A stretch of DNA of 64,000 nucleotides from Streptomyces griseofuscus (GCF_014673495.1 NZ_CP051006.1:2790001-2854000), one strand, 5' to 3'; counted from the stretch's first letter, positions 1-8,321 are shown. The notes: generated by a model from the letters alone, not told the origin. Numbers and translations: made by a program.

Positions 1-333
1 GGCCGGGCCATGGCCGACACCACGCGCACCAGCGCCTACTGGTACAAGGGCGGCTTCTCCCCCGCCGCCGTGGCCGCGTGGGCGATCGGCCTGGTCTCGG
101 GTCTGATGTTCACCACCTCGGACTGGTTCACCGGCCCGCTGGCCAAGAACAACGTCATCGGCGAGTACGGCCTCGGCTGGGTCGCCACGATCGTGATCTC
201 CGGCGTGCTGTACCTGGCCCTGCCGAAGCCGGGGATCAAGACCCCGGCGAGCACCGAGGAGGCCGCGCGGGCCGAGGTGCCGGGCGAGTCCGTCTCCGGG
301 CCGACGGGTGAGCAGGCGACGGCCGCGGTCTGA
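1..333 (+). CDS. NCS1-type nucleobase/allantoin permease, C-terminal end (truncated by window edge)
   Basis: The frame is open at the left edge: codons before the ATG at 10 continue in frame, so this is the end of a longer membrane protein and not a small gene. Counting from that ATG, two hydrophobic helices lie at about residues 17-36 and 55-73, joined by the segment SDWFTGPLAKN, followed by a polar tail rich in Glu, Pro and Ala. The YWYKGGFSPAAVAAW stretch and helix spacing resemble the last two helices of the cytosine/purine/allantoin (NCS1) symporter family, which import nucleobases with H+ or Na+ across the plasma membrane. Substrate cannot be told from this fragment. A strong hairpin terminator follows. 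Confidence 0.7.
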   Translation, partial: GRAMADTTRTSAYWYKGGFSPAAVAAWAIGLVSGLMFTTSDWFTGPLAKNNVIGEYGLGWVATIVISGVLYLALPKPGIKTPASTEEAARAEVPGESVSGPTGEQATAAV

Positions 334-355
334 TCGTCCGACGCCACGACACACA

Positions 356-396
356 CCAGAACCCCCTCCAGCGCCTCGCGCCGGAGGGGGTTCTGG
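356..396. terminator. Bidirectional hairpin terminator
   Basis: A perfect 14-bp stem (356-369 with 383-396, CCAGAACCCCCTCC arm) encloses a 13-nt loop. It sits between the convergent permease and VOC genes and would serve both strands. Confidence 0.8.
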
Positions 397-403
397 CGTC
401 GCG

Positions 404-790
404 TCACGCGTGTCCGGGGTTGGCCCAGGCGACGAGCTGGATGACGACGCCGTTGGGGTCGGTGATCTGGAAGAGGCGTTCGCCCCAGGGCTCCTCGCGC
501 AGCGGCATGGTGACGGGCGCGCCCTCGTTCTTCAGCCGCTCGTACTCGGCGTCCAGATCGTCCACGGTGAACGCGATGATCACGCCCGCGGCGGGCTGGT
601 CCCGGAAGCCTTCAGGCAGCACCTCGGTGCCCCGCCGCAGCAGGATCACATCGGGCGTGTCCTCGCGGACCAGCGAGGCGAAGCCGTCGGCGGCCATGGC
701 CTCACGGAAGCCCAGATGCCGGGCCAGGAACGCGGCGCCGGCGGGGACGTCGTCGACGGTCAGGGAGACGGCGGTGGAGGTGACGTTCAT
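404..790 (-). CDS. VOC (glyoxalase/bleomycin-resistance fold) family protein
   Basis: A 128-residue single VOC module. It shows the typical start of alternating beta strands (VSLTVDDVPAGAAFLARHLGF), a central FTVDDLDAEYERLKNEG helix-strand unit, and the closing ERLFQITDPNGVVIQLVAW strand with its acidic/Gln ligand position. VOC proteins either bind metal and act as lyases/dioxygenases or sequester toxic small molecules; the substrate cannot be assigned. The ATG at 790 is preceded by AAGGA seven bases upstream, and upstream in-frame extensions run through the divergent promoter, so this start is chosen. It is divergent from a TetR regulator and shares its operator region, so it is the likely target of that regulator. 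Confidence 0.85.
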   Translation of the reverse strand: MNVTSTAVSLTVDDVPAGAAFLARHLGFREAMAADGFASLVREDTPDVILLRRGTEVLPEGFRDQPAAGVIIAFTVDDLDAEYERLKNEGAPVTMPLREEPWGERLFQITDPNGVVIQLVAWANPGHA

Positions 791-829
791 GGTCCGTCCT
801 TCGTGAAGGGGCTCTGCACGCGTCTCTAT

Positions 830-868
830 TATCTCTGTACGGCGTACATTGTACAGCGTACAGAGATA
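830..868. promoter_or_regulatory. TetR operator: 39-bp palindrome with GTAC every 7 bp
   Basis: Arms 830-848 and 850-868 match at 17 of 19 positions around the central T849 (outer arm TATCTCTGTAC). Inside, GTAC occurs at 837, 844, 851 and 858, exactly 7 bp apart. Its place between the VOC gene and the tetR gene makes it the probable autoregulatory operator controlling both. Confidence 0.75.
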
Positions 869-908
869 GTGCGGACGGCCCTGCGGTTCCGGCAGGAAGA
901 ATGGGGCC

Positions 909-1673
909 ATGGCCAAGGAACACGGGGGCGCGGGCGACCCGGCGCACATCCTGGAACTGCTGTGGCGCGAGCCGGGAGCCGAGGGGGCGCGGCGCGGTCC
1001 CCGGCAGGGCCTGTCGGTCGACGCCGTCGTGGGGGTCGCCGTCGAACTCGCCGACTCCGCCGGGCTGGATGCCCTGACCATGCGCGGCATCGCCGGGCGG
1101 CTGGGGGTCACCCCGATGACGCTCTACACCTATGTGCCGGGCAAGGCGGAGCTGCTCGACCTCATGCTGGACTCCGTGTATCTGCGGATGCCGCGCGCCG
1201 CCGGGCCGGACGCTCCGTGGCGCAGCAGGGTCGAGGCCGTGGCGCGGGAGAACCGGGACCTGTACGCCCGCCATCCCTGGGTGGCGAGCATGTCCACGGC
1301 GCGGCCACCGCTGGGACCCGGCCTCATGACCAAGTACGAGCACGAACTGGCCGCGTTCGAGGGCTCGGGCCTCGGCGACGTGGAGAGGGACGCGGCCCTC
1401 ACCCTCCTCCTCGGCTTCGTCCACTCCGTCGCCCGCGCGGCCCTCGACACCCAGGCGGCAGTCCGGGACAGCGCGCTGTCCGACCAGCAGTGGTGGGCCG
1501 CGCACGAACCCCTGCTGGCCAAGGTCTTCGATCCCGCCCGCTTCCCCCTCGCCGCACGCATCGGCCGCGCCGCCGGAGAGGCCCACCAGGGCATGTACGA
1601 CCCCGAGCACGCCTTCACCTTCGGACTGCGGCGCATCCTGGACGGCCTCGCCCGCCTCGGCGAACCTGACTGA
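909..1673 (+). CDS. TetR/AcrR family regulator with TetR-type C-terminal domain
   Basis: This 254-residue repressor carries its helix-turn-helix at about residues 57-76 (LTMRGIAGRLGVTPMTLYTY), after a longer than usual N-terminal leader of some 35 residues. The remaining ~165 residues are helical and resemble the TetR_C_1 ligand-binding/dimerisation domain. The ATG at 909 follows GGAAG. It lies divergent from the VOC gene over a 39-bp palindrome, so it probably represses itself and the VOC gene and releases them when a small hydrophobic ligand binds. The ligand is unknown. An 18-bp perfect stem terminator follows. Confidence 0.88.
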   Translation: MAKEHGGAGDPAHILELLWREPGAEGARRGPRQGLSVDAVVGVAVELADSAGLDALTMRGIAGRLGVTPMTLYTYVPGKAELLDLMLDSVYLRMPRAAGPDAPWRSRVEAVARENRDLYARHPWVASMSTARPPLGPGLMTKYEHELAAFEGSGLGDVERDAALTLLLGFVHSVARAALDTQAAVRDSALSDQQWWAAHEPLLAKVFDPARFPLAARIGRAAGEAHQGMYDPEHAFTFGLRRILDGLARLGEPD

Positions 1674-1686
1674 ACAGGACGAAAAG

Positions 1687-1729
1687 CCCTCGCCCCCGGT
1701 CCGGGCAGTGGCCGGACCGGGGGCGAGGG
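1687..1729. terminator. Hairpin terminator between tetR and glcP
   Basis: Perfect 18-bp stem (1687-1704 with 1712-1729) and a 7-nt loop, between convergent genes. It can stop transcription from both sides. Confidence 0.85.
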
Positions 1730-1802
1730 GAGAAACGAGGAGAGGGGCAGCGGGGTCTGAAGGCCCTTCTCCCCGGGTTCGGGGGTGCCTCGGGGGGGAG
1801 GC

Positions 1803-3221
1803 TCAGCCCATCTCCTCCAGGGTCTTGCCCTTCGTCTCCTTGACGAACTTCAGGACGAAGGGGATGGAGAGAGCGGCGAACACGGTGTAGATGATGTACG
1901 TGCCGGAGAGGTTCCAGTCGGCCAGCGACGGGAAGCTCGCGGTGATCGCCCAGTTGGCGATCCACTGCGCGGCGGCGGCCACACCCAGGGCTGCGGCGCG
2001 GATCCGGTTCGGGAACATCTCGCCGAGCATGACCCAGACGACCACACCCCAGGACAGGGCGAAGAAGAGGACGAAGATGTGCGCCGCGATCAGGGCGACC
2101 CAGCCCTGCGTGGCGGGCAGCTTGCCGTCGACCAAGTGGTACGAGAACGCCCAGGCCTCCAGCGCCAGGCCGACGACCATACCGACCGAGCCGATGAGCG
2201 CGAGCGGCTTGCGGCCGATCCGGTCCACGAAGATCATCGCGATCACGGTGCCGACGATGTTGATGATGGACGTGGTGAAGGAGTAGAAGAACGAGTCCGT
2301 CGGGTCGACACCGACCGACTGCCACAGCGTCGAGGAGTAGTAGAACGCGACGTTGATGCCGACGAACTGCTGGAAGACCGACAGGCCGATGCCCACCCAG
2401 ACGATCGGCTTGAAGAAGAAGCCGCCGCCCAGCAGGTCCTTGAAGGTGGAGCGGTGCTCGCTCTTCATCGCGTGCTCGATGTCGGCGACGCGCTTGTCCA
2501 GGTCGGCGCTCTCACCCTCGACCTCGGCCAGGATCTCCTTGGCGCGCTCACGCTTGCCGACGGAGAGCAGGAAGCGCGGGGACTCGGGGATGGCGAAGGA
2601 CAGCAGGCCGTACAGGGCGGCCGGGATCACCATGACGCCCAGCATGACCTGCCAGGCCTCCAGGCCCATGAGGTGGCCGCGCTGGTTGCCGCCGGCGGCG
2701 TTCAGCAGGCCCCAGTTGACCAGCTGGGAGATGGCGATGCCGACCACGATCGCGGCCTGCTGGAAGGAGCCGAGCCGGCCGCGGTAGGCGGGCGGGGCGA
2801 CCTCGGCGATGTAGGCGGGGCCGATCACGGAGGCCATACCGATGGCGAAACCGCCGACGATGCGCCAGAAGGCGAGGTCCCACAGCGCGAAGGGCAGCGC
2901 GGAGCCGACGGCGCTGATCGTGAACAGCGTGGCCGCGATCTGCATACAGCGGATACGGCCGATCCGGTCGGCTATCCGGCCCGCGGTGGCGGCACCGATG
3001 GCACAGCCGATCAGGGCGATGGCGATGACCTGCGCGAGCCCGGCGGAGCCGATGTCGTAGCGGTCGCGGATGGCCTCGACGGCGCCGTTGATGACGGAGC
3101 TGTCATAGCCGAAGAGGAACCCGCCCATGGCCGCGGCCGCGGCGATGAAGATGACATGCCCGAGATGTTCGGGATGAGCCGTCCCGGCTCCTGACTGAGG
3201 TGCCTGCGCTGTGCTGGTCAC
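1803..3221 (-). CDS. glcP: Glucose permease GlcP (MFS sugar porter)
   Basis: A 472-residue twelve-helix major facilitator. Sugar-porter signatures are all visible: FLFGYDSSVINGA in helix 1 (about 35-47), DRIGR in the 2-3 loop (about 85-89), PESPRF at 212-217, QQFVGINVAFYY at 284-295, RIGRKP in the 8-9 loop, and a closing KETKGKTLEEMG. In Streptomyces this type imports glucose by H+ symport, independent of the PTS, and is the main glucose uptake route feeding glucose kinase. The GTG at 3221 has GAGGAG six bases upstream; the 23-residue upstream extension lacks homology to the family start. The sequence matches my recollection of S. coelicolor GlcP almost throughout. Confidence 0.93.
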   Translation of the reverse strand: MTSTAQAPQSGAGTAHPEHLGHVIFIAAAAAMGGFLFGYDSSVINGAVEAIRDRYDIGSAGLAQVIAIALIGCAIGAATAGRIADRIGRIRCMQIAATLFTISAVGSALPFALWDLAFWRIVGGFAIGMASVIGPAYIAEVAPPAYRGRLGSFQQAAIVVGIAISQLVNWGLLNAAGGNQRGHLMGLEAWQVMLGVMVIPAALYGLLSFAIPESPRFLLSVGKRERAKEILAEVEGESADLDKRVADIEHAMKSEHRSTFKDLLGGGFFFKPIVWVGIGLSVFQQFVGINVAFYYSSTLWQSVGVDPTDSFFYSFTTSIINIVGTVIAMIFVDRIGRKPLALIGSVGMVVGLALEAWAFSYHLVDGKLPATQGWVALIAAHIFVLFFALSWGVVVWVMLGEMFPNRIRAAALGVAAAAQWIANWAITASFPSLADWNLSGTYIIYTVFAALSIPFVLKFVKETKGKTLEEMG

Positions 3222-3284
3222 GTGAAACTCCTCGGGCCACGGCAACGCTGCCGGGGTGGGGTGAGCCCTTCCAGGTCTCCAGTG

Positions 3285-3300
3285 GCGCATACGTTTGCGC
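3285..3300. promoter_or_regulatory. Possible glcP operator 1 (imperfect palindrome)
   Basis: GCGCATACGTTTGCGC is palindromic apart from one symmetric pair, centred on ACGT as in LacI/ROK-type sites, 64 bp upstream of the glcP start. Function is inferred from position and symmetry only. Confidence 0.4.
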
Positions 3301-3322
3301 TACTTACACCTGAAGGAAAAAA

Positions 3323-3332
3323 GCAACGTTGC
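3323..3332. promoter_or_regulatory. Possible glcP operator 2 (GCAACGTTGC)
   Basis: A perfect 10-bp palindrome with a central CG, in the AT-richer core of the glcP upstream region (3301-3420), about 30 bp from the first site. It resembles LacI-family half-site arrangements. Confidence 0.4.
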
Positions 3333-3401
3333 AGAGACTATGCCTTCAACTTCCGAAGTCAATAGGGGGAAAGCTGTGAGTTAGGAGATACGGCAGATCA
3401 C

Positions 3402-3425
3402 CCCGTGTTCAAGAAATGAACAGGG
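3402..3425 (-). terminator. Weak hairpin downstream of smc
   Basis: CCC-g-TGTTCA pairs with TGAACAGGG (one bulged base) around a 5-nt AGAAA loop, 45 bp past the smc stop on the minus strand. It is shorter and less GC-rich than the other terminators here. Confidence 0.4.
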
Positions 3426-3470
3426 AGTGATGTGATCTTGTTCGTCGGTATGAGTTGATCTTGAAGTGGG

Positions 3471-6400
3471 TCAGCGGAGGCGCTGCGAGATGACCTTCGA
3501 CACACCGTCGCCCTGCATGGAGACGCCGTACAACGCGTCGGCCACCTCCATCGTGCGCTTCTGGTGCGTGATCACGATCAGCTGCGAGGACTCCTGCAAC
3601 TCCTGCATGATCCGGATCAGCCGCTGGAGGTTGGTGTCGTCCAGCGCGGCCTCGACCTCGTCCATCACATAGAAGGGACTCGGCCGGGCCTTGAAGATCG
3701 ACACCAGCAGCGCGACGGCCGTCAGCGACCGCTCGCCGCCCGAGAGCAGGGACAGCCGCTTGACCTTCTTGCCCGGCGGCCGCGCCTCGACATCGACGCC
3801 CGTGGTGAGCATGTTGCCGGGGTCGGTGAGCACGAGCCGGCCCTCGCCGCCCGGGAACAGCCGGCTGAAGACGCCCTCGAACTCGCGCGCGGTGTCCCGG
3901 TAGGCCTCGGTGAAGACCTGCTCGACCCGCTCGTCGACCTCCTTCACCACCTGGAGCAGATCGGCACGGGTCTTCTTCAGGTCCTCCAGCTGCTCGCTGA
4001 GGAACTTGTGCCGCTCCTCCAGCGCCGCGAACTCCTCCAGGGCCAGCGGATTGACCTTGCCGAGCTGCTGGTACGCCCGCTCGGCCGCCTTGAGCCGCTT
4101 CTCCTGCTCGGCCCGTACGAAGGGGCGCGGCTGGTTGCGGGGGTGCTCCGGGTCCTCCGGCAGCGTCTCGCCGTCGGCGGGGGGCGAGGGCGGCACGGGC
4201 TGGTGCGGCCCGTACTCCGTCTCCAGCCCCGCCGGTTCGACACCCAGCTCCTCCAGCGCCCTGGTCTCCAGCTGCTCGATCCGCAGCCGCTTCTCGGCGC
4301 CGAGTACCTCGCCACGGTGGACCGAATCCGTCAACTTGTCGAGTTCCGACTTCAGTTCACGTCCGGTGGCGCGGGCGGCGGTCAGTTCCTGCTCGCGCCG
4401 GGCCTTGGCGGCCTCGGCCGCGGTGCGCTCCTGATCGGCGCGGACCAGGGAGACCTCGACATGCGCCAGCAGCTGCCGGGCGCCGTCGGCCACGGCCCGG
4501 GCGACGGCCGCCTCATGGCGCATCCGGGCCCTGCGCTGCTCGGCCCGCGCCCGTGCCTCCCGCTCCGCGCGGGCGGCGCGGTCGAGGGAGTCGGCCCGGC
4601 CGGCCAGGCCCTTGACCCGCTCCTCGTGGGTACGGACCTGGAGGCGGGCCTCCATCTCGGTCTGCCGCGCGTTGGCGCCGTCGGCGGAGAGCCGGTCGCG
4701 CACCGCGGTGTCCGGCTCCTCCGCCACCGGCGTCTCCTCGGCGACGGCGAGCCGCTCCGCGAGTTCCTCCGCTTCCTGTACGGCACCCTCCAGCGCGTCC
4801 TGCGCCCGCGCGGCAGCGGCGGCGGAGCGTTCGGCCTCACCGGCGGCCGCGCGGGCCTCACCGGCGAGGCGGCCGAGCTGCTGGGCGACGGTGGACTTCT
4901 CACGGTCGGCCGCCCGGCGCCGTTCGCCCAGCTCCTCCACCAGGGCGGCGGCCTCGGTACGGCGTTCCGTCGCCGTGTTCTCCGCCTCGGCCAGCTCCGC
5001 GCAGCGGACCGAGAGCTCCGCGAGTTCGGCGGCGGCCTCGTCCACGGAGGCCTGGACCTCCAGCAGGCTCGGGGCGCCGGCGGAGCCGCCGTGGGCGAAG
5101 TGGGCGGCCAGGAGGTCGCCCTCGGCGGTGACGGCGGTGAGGTGTGGGTGGGAGCGGATGAGGTCTTCGGCGGCGTCCAAGGTGTCGACCACCACAATGT
5201 TGTGGAGGAGTCTGCGGACGGTCGGCATCAGCTCCGACGGGGCGCGGACGTACTTCTCGGCCAGGATCGGTTCGTCGTCGGGTGCGGGTGCGATGGGGTG
5301 GCTCGCGCAGTTCCCCGCGCCCCTTCGGGGCGCGTCTTCGAGACCGGCGATCAGCAGGGCCGCCCTCCCTCCGTCCTGTTTGTGCAGGAGGCGGAGGGCG
5401 TCGGCGGCGGACGTCGGGTTGGTCACGGCGAGGGCGTCGGCCGCGGCACCGAAGGCGGCGGCCAGCGGGATCTCGTAGCCCGGGGTGACGGTCAGGAGTT
5501 CCGCGGCCGGGCCGAGGAGGCCGGTGAGGTGGGCCGTGGAGTCCAGCAGTATGCCGGTGCCGTCCTTGCGGCGCAGGCCCAGGGCCAGTGCCTCGTGGCG
5601 GGCCTGGGTCGCGGCGCGCCGGCGTTCGGTGGTGGTGACGGCCCGGCGGGCCTCGGTCAGGGCGGTCTCGGCTTCGGCGAGCCGTTCCCTGGCCGCCCGG
5701 TGCCGTTCGGCGAGGTCGGTGTCGTCCGCGTCGAGCCCGTCGACCTCGGCCTTGAGCGCCTCGTACTCCTCCTGGGCGCGCACCGCGCGTTCCCGGGCCT
5801 CGTCGCGGGCCAGGGCCAGCCGGTCGATCTCGGCCTGGGCGGCGGCGGCGCGTGAACGGGCCGCGCCCACCTGGCCGTTCAGCCGGGCCAGGCCCTCGCG
5901 GCGATCGGCGATGGCGCGGGCCACGTCCTTGAGCCGGCGTTCCTCGACGGCCAGTTCCCGCTCCAGTTCGGCGCGGTGGGCGACCGTGTCGTCCAGGGCG
6001 TGCCGGGCCGCTTCCAGGGCGGCCTCCAGCTCGGCCTCCTGCTCACGGACGCGGGCGGCCTCGCGCTCCAGGTCCTCGGGGTCACGGCCGCGACGCTCCT
6101 CGGGCGGCGCGGCGGTGGCGCTCTTGACCCGGGCGTCGGCCAGCGAGATGGTGCCGCGCACCCGCTCGGCCAGCTGGGACAGCTCGTACCAGGTCTGCTG
6201 GGCGCGCTGGAGGCGGGGCGTGAGCTGCCGTACCTCCTCCTCCAGGAGGGACTCGCGGTGCAGGGCCTTGCGCAGCTCCTGCTCGGCGGCCTCCTTGCGC
6301 TCCTTGAGGGCGGCCTCGTCGGCGATCTCCGCGTTGAGCGCCCCGCGCAGTCGTACGAGGTCGTCGGCGAGCAGCCGTAGCCGGGCGTCGCGCAGGTCGG

Positions 6401-7058
6401 CCTGGATGACGGCGGCCCGGCGGGCCACCGCGGCCTGGCGGCCGAGCGGCTTGAGCTGGCGGCGCAGTTCGTCGGTGAGGTCCTGGACGCGGGCGAGGTT
6501 GGCCTGCATCGCGTCCAGTTTCCGCAGCGCCTTCTCCTTGCGCCTGCGGTGCTTGAGGACGCCGGCCGCCTCCTCGATGAAGGCGCGGCGGCCCATCGGA
6601 TCGGCGTGCAGCACGGAGTCCAGCTGGCCCTGGCCGACGATCACATGCATCTCGCGGCCGATGCCGGAGTCGGAGAGCAGTTCCTGGATGTCCAGGAGGC
6701 GGCAGGTGTCGCCGTTGATCTGGTACTCGCTGCCGCCGTTGCGGAACATGATCCGCGTGATGGTGACCTCGGCGTACTCGATGGGCAGCGCCCCGTCGGA
6801 GTTGTCGATGGTCAGGGACACCTCGGCGCGGCCCAGCGGGGGGCGCCCGGTGGTGCCGGCGAAGATGACGTCCTCCATCTTGCCGCCGCGCAGCGATTTG
6901 GCGCCCTGCTCGCCCATGACCCAGCTCAGCGCGTCCACCACATTGGACTTGCCCGAGCCGTTCGGTCCGACCACGCAGGTGATCCCGGGTTCGAACCGGA
7001 GGGTGGTCGCGGAGGCGAACGACTTGAAGCCGCGCAGGGTCAGGGCCTTGAGGTGCAC
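3471..7058 (-). CDS. smc: Chromosome condensation/segregation ATPase SMC
   Basis: An SMC of 1195 residues. Walker A GPNGSGKS lies at 31-38, a long coiled coil follows, a hinge occupies roughly 500-650, the second coil returns, and the C-terminal head has LSGGERS at about 1105 and Walker B FYVMDE at about 1129. With ScpA/ScpB it forms the condensin ring that compacts and separates chromosomes, important in sporulating hyphae. Start choice: GTG at 7058 gives the conserved VHLKALTLRGFKSF start, but a GTG at 7091 sits 8 bases after GGAGGG and would add 11 residues, so the in vivo start is open. Odd point: around residues 573-592 in the hinge an Arg/Gly/Cys/His/Pro-rich stretch is encoded by a palindromic dispersed-repeat-like element (see 5301-5334). 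Confidence 0.96.
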   Translation of the reverse strand: MHLKALTLRGFKSFASATTLRFEPGITCVVGPNGSGKSNVVDALSWVMGEQGAKSLRGGKMEDVIFAGTTGRPPLGRAEVSLTIDNSDGALPIEYAEVTITRIMFRNGGSEYQINGDTCRLLDIQELLSDSGIGREMHVIVGQGQLDSVLHADPMGRRAFIEEAAGVLKHRRRKEKALRKLDAMQANLARVQDLTDELRRQLKPLGRQAAVARRAAVIQADLRDARLRLLADDLVRLRGALNAEIADEAALKERKEAAEQELRKALHRESLLEEEVRQLTPRLQRAQQTWYELSQLAERVRGTISLADARVKSATAAPPEERRGRDPEDLEREAARVREQEAELEAALEAARHALDDTVAHRAELERELAVEERRLKDVARAIADRREGLARLNGQVGAARSRAAAAQAEIDRLALARDEARERAVRAQEEYEALKAEVDGLDADDTDLAERHRAARERLAEAETALTEARRAVTTTERRRAATQARHEALALGLRRKDGTGILLDSTAHLTGLLGPAAELLTVTPGYEIPLAAAFGAAADALAVTNPTSAADALRLLHKQDGGRAALLIAGLEDAPRRGAGNCASHPIAPAPDDEPILAEKYVRAPSELMPTVRRLLHNIVVVDTLDAAEDLIRSHPHLTAVTAEGDLLAAHFAHGGSAGAPSLLEVQASVDEAAAELAELSVRCAELAEAENTATERRTEAAALVEELGERRRAADREKSTVAQQLGRLAGEARAAAGEAERSAAAAARAQDALEGAVQEAEELAERLAVAEETPVAEEPDTAVRDRLSADGANARQTEMEARLQVRTHEERVKGLAGRADSLDRAARAEREARARAEQRRARMRHEAAVARAVADGARQLLAHVEVSLVRADQERTAAEAAKARREQELTAARATGRELKSELDKLTDSVHRGEVLGAEKRLRIEQLETRALEELGVEPAGLETEYGPHQPVPPSPPADGETLPEDPEHPRNQPRPFVRAEQEKRLKAAERAYQQLGKVNPLALEEFAALEERHKFLSEQLEDLKKTRADLLQVVKEVDERVEQVFTEAYRDTAREFEGVFSRLFPGGEGRLVLTDPGNMLTTGVDVEARPPGKKVKRLSLLSGGERSLTAVALLVSIFKARPSPFYVMDEVEAALDDTNLQRLIRIMQELQESSQLIVITHQKRTMEVADALYGVSMQGDGVSKVISQRLR
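5301..5334. repeat. Dispersed-repeat-like palindrome inside the smc hinge
   Basis: The + strand reads CGCGCAGTTCCCCGCG then CCCCTTCGGGGCGCG; 5316-5323 pairs perfectly with 5327-5334. The motif GCGCAGTTCCCCGCGCCCC is one I recognise as a very common intergenic repeat in Streptomyces genomes. Here it lies in frame inside smc. No second copy was seen in this window. Confidence 0.6.
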
Positions 7059-7184
7059 GCCGCCGGACTCTACCGGCCGCCACTGTCTCACTCCATGAAC
7101 CCTCCTGACCGCGCGGTTTCACCGCTGGTCAGGCAGGGCACACCAGATGTTGAAGAAGGTGAAAGGATGCGCGGGGGAAGAAAG

Positions 7185-7206
7185 AAGGGACGCCGAAGCG
7201 TCCCTT
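7185..7206 (-). terminator. Hairpin terminator after the 67-residue coiled-coil gene
   Basis: Perfect 9-bp stem AAGGGACGC/GCGTCCCTT closed by a CGAA tetraloop, about 100 bp downstream of the small gene on the minus strand and before smc. Confidence 0.65.
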
Positions 7207-7304
7207 GCCATTCCATGGACGGCCTCGGATGCCGGTCGTCCGATCCGATGAGCGGCTGATATGGGCTGCCCAACCACTGCTGCTGTCGTGGAGCGATGCA
7301 GCGA

Positions 7305-7508
7305 TCAGGTGAGCGCAGGCTCCGCCTGGTGTGCGTCGATGCTCTCCATGATCCTGTCCTGAGACGCGGCAGCCGCCAGCGCGTCGTTCTCCGCCTGGAT
7401 CCTGACCAGCTCGGACTCCAGGTCCTGAACACGCTGCTGCAACCGTCGCATCTCGGCGAGGAGTCGAGGGTCGGAGCCGCCGACGTAACCGAGAAGCGCC
7501 TTTGCCAT
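7305..7508 (-). CDS. Small coiled-coil protein, conserved in actinomycetes (function unknown)
   Basis: A 67-residue protein beginning MAKALLGYVGGSDPRLLAEM. Residues about 14-48 form one amphipathic heptad helix (LLAEMRRLQQRVQDLESELV), so it should dimerise or join another coiled coil. The ATG at 7508 has GGAGGA eight bases upstream; the longer upstream frame lacks a ribosome site. It is monocistronic, with its own terminator at 7185-7206, just upstream of smc on the same strand. I recognise the sequence as a widely kept short Streptomyces protein but know no function. Position next to smc suggests, without proving, a cell-cycle role. Confidence 0.85.
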   Translation of the reverse strand: MAKALLGYVGGSDPRLLAEMRRLQQRVQDLESELVRIQAENDALAAAASQDRIMESIDAHQAEPALT

Positions 7509-7881
7509 GATGGATGGTCCTCCACACTGAGTGACCGACCGATGCGGTGTGGGTCGTGAGGGATTTCGCACCCGCGGTGCTTGGCACATCCGAGTGTTGC
7601 TCTGCTGTTGCGCCATGCCAAACAGCTAAGGTGCGCGGGGCTTTCAGCGTCTCACCAAAAAGTTTGACGGTCAACACGATCACACCCCGTATTGGCGGGC
7701 GGACCGGGGCGCGCGGCCGGAGGGACACGGCGGCGCAGCGAGTCGTCCTGGCCCTGGGGCGCAGCGATCAGCTGTATCTGCGGAGCCTGCCACGCCGGGT
7801 CCTTCTTGGCAACCACCAGGCCGTTTCCGCTCCGGGCCGCCGTGCGCGGGGCCCGGCGGCCGGGGGCGGCACGGCTTCGGC
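7509..7881. other. 373-bp intergenic stretch upstream of the small coiled-coil gene
   Basis: No convincing gene is seen; reading frames here are shadows. It should contain the minus-strand promoter of the coiled-coil gene. The only symmetric element is TTGACGGTCAA (7664-7674), a perfect 11-bp palindrome beside an A-run, which could be a -35-type or operator element. Confidence 0.4.
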
Positions 7882-8163
7882 TCAGCGGATCGCGAAGCCG
7901 TCGTAGCCGCCGCGGGGTGTGTCCCAGATCTCGGTGACGCCGTCCACACGGCCGGGCGTGTCGGCCCCCTGGAGCCAGCCGAGCAGCCCTTCGCAGCCCT
8001 CGCGCGCGCCCTCGGCGACGACCTGGACCCGGCCGTCAGCCAAATTGAGAGCAAAACCACTCAGACCGCCGATCTCCAGTGCCTTGGCACGGGTGAACCA
8101 GCGAAATCCCACGCCCTGTACGTGTCCACGCACCCAGGCGACCAGTCGAACATCCTCACTCAT
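7882..8163 (-). CDS. acyP: Acylphosphatase
   Basis: A 93-residue protein of normal family length. It hydrolyses carboxyl-phosphate bonds of acylphosphates such as acetyl phosphate or 1,3-bisphosphoglycerate in the cytoplasm. The phosphate-binding loop [11 protein letters not shown] ends in the catalytic Arg21, and the catalytic Asn is Asn40 in [11 protein letters not shown]; both family residues are present. The ATG at 8163 has no Shine-Dalgarno sequence but lies 6 nt after TAGGTT, a TAnnnT box, suggesting a leaderless transcript. It is a single-gene unit, divergent from the CAP-domain gene. Confidence 0.95.
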   Translation of the reverse strand: MSEDVRLVAWVRGHVQGVGFRWFTRAKALEIGGLSGFALNLADGRVQVVAEGAREGCEGLLGWLQGADTPGRVDGVTEIWDTPRGGYDGFAIR

Positions 8164-8169
8164 GGGGGC

Positions 8170-8175
8170 AACCTA
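8170..8175 (-). promoter_or_regulatory. Candidate -10 box of leaderless acyP transcript
   Basis: TAGGTT on the minus strand, followed by GCCCCC and then the ATG. Spacing matches a transcript starting at the start codon. No clear -35 is seen. Confidence 0.4.
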
Positions 8176-8254
8176 ACCGGCCGGTGTCGTTCGGGACACA
8201 TCGCCCTCCAGGGGCATGAGGTACGGTCCGCACGCGGGCGCATCCCCGGGGAAA

Positions 8255-8272
8255 CCCACTCGATCGAGTGGG
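8255..8272. promoter_or_regulatory. Perfect 18-bp palindrome upstream of the CAP gene
   Basis: CCCACTCGATCGAGTGGG is fully self-complementary and flanked by AAA and ATT. It lies 50 bp before the CAP start, and without a T-run it looks more like a regulator site than a terminator. Confidence 0.5.
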
Positions 8273-8321
8273 ATTGGGTCGGCCGGAAGCACCAAGGAAG
8301 TACGAGGAAGAGGGCAAGGTC

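Noticed and set aside
3564..7098. Two long plus-strand frames across smc
   Set aside because: They are antisense to smc with Arg/Ser/Gly-biased composition typical of high-GC shadows, and show no domains.
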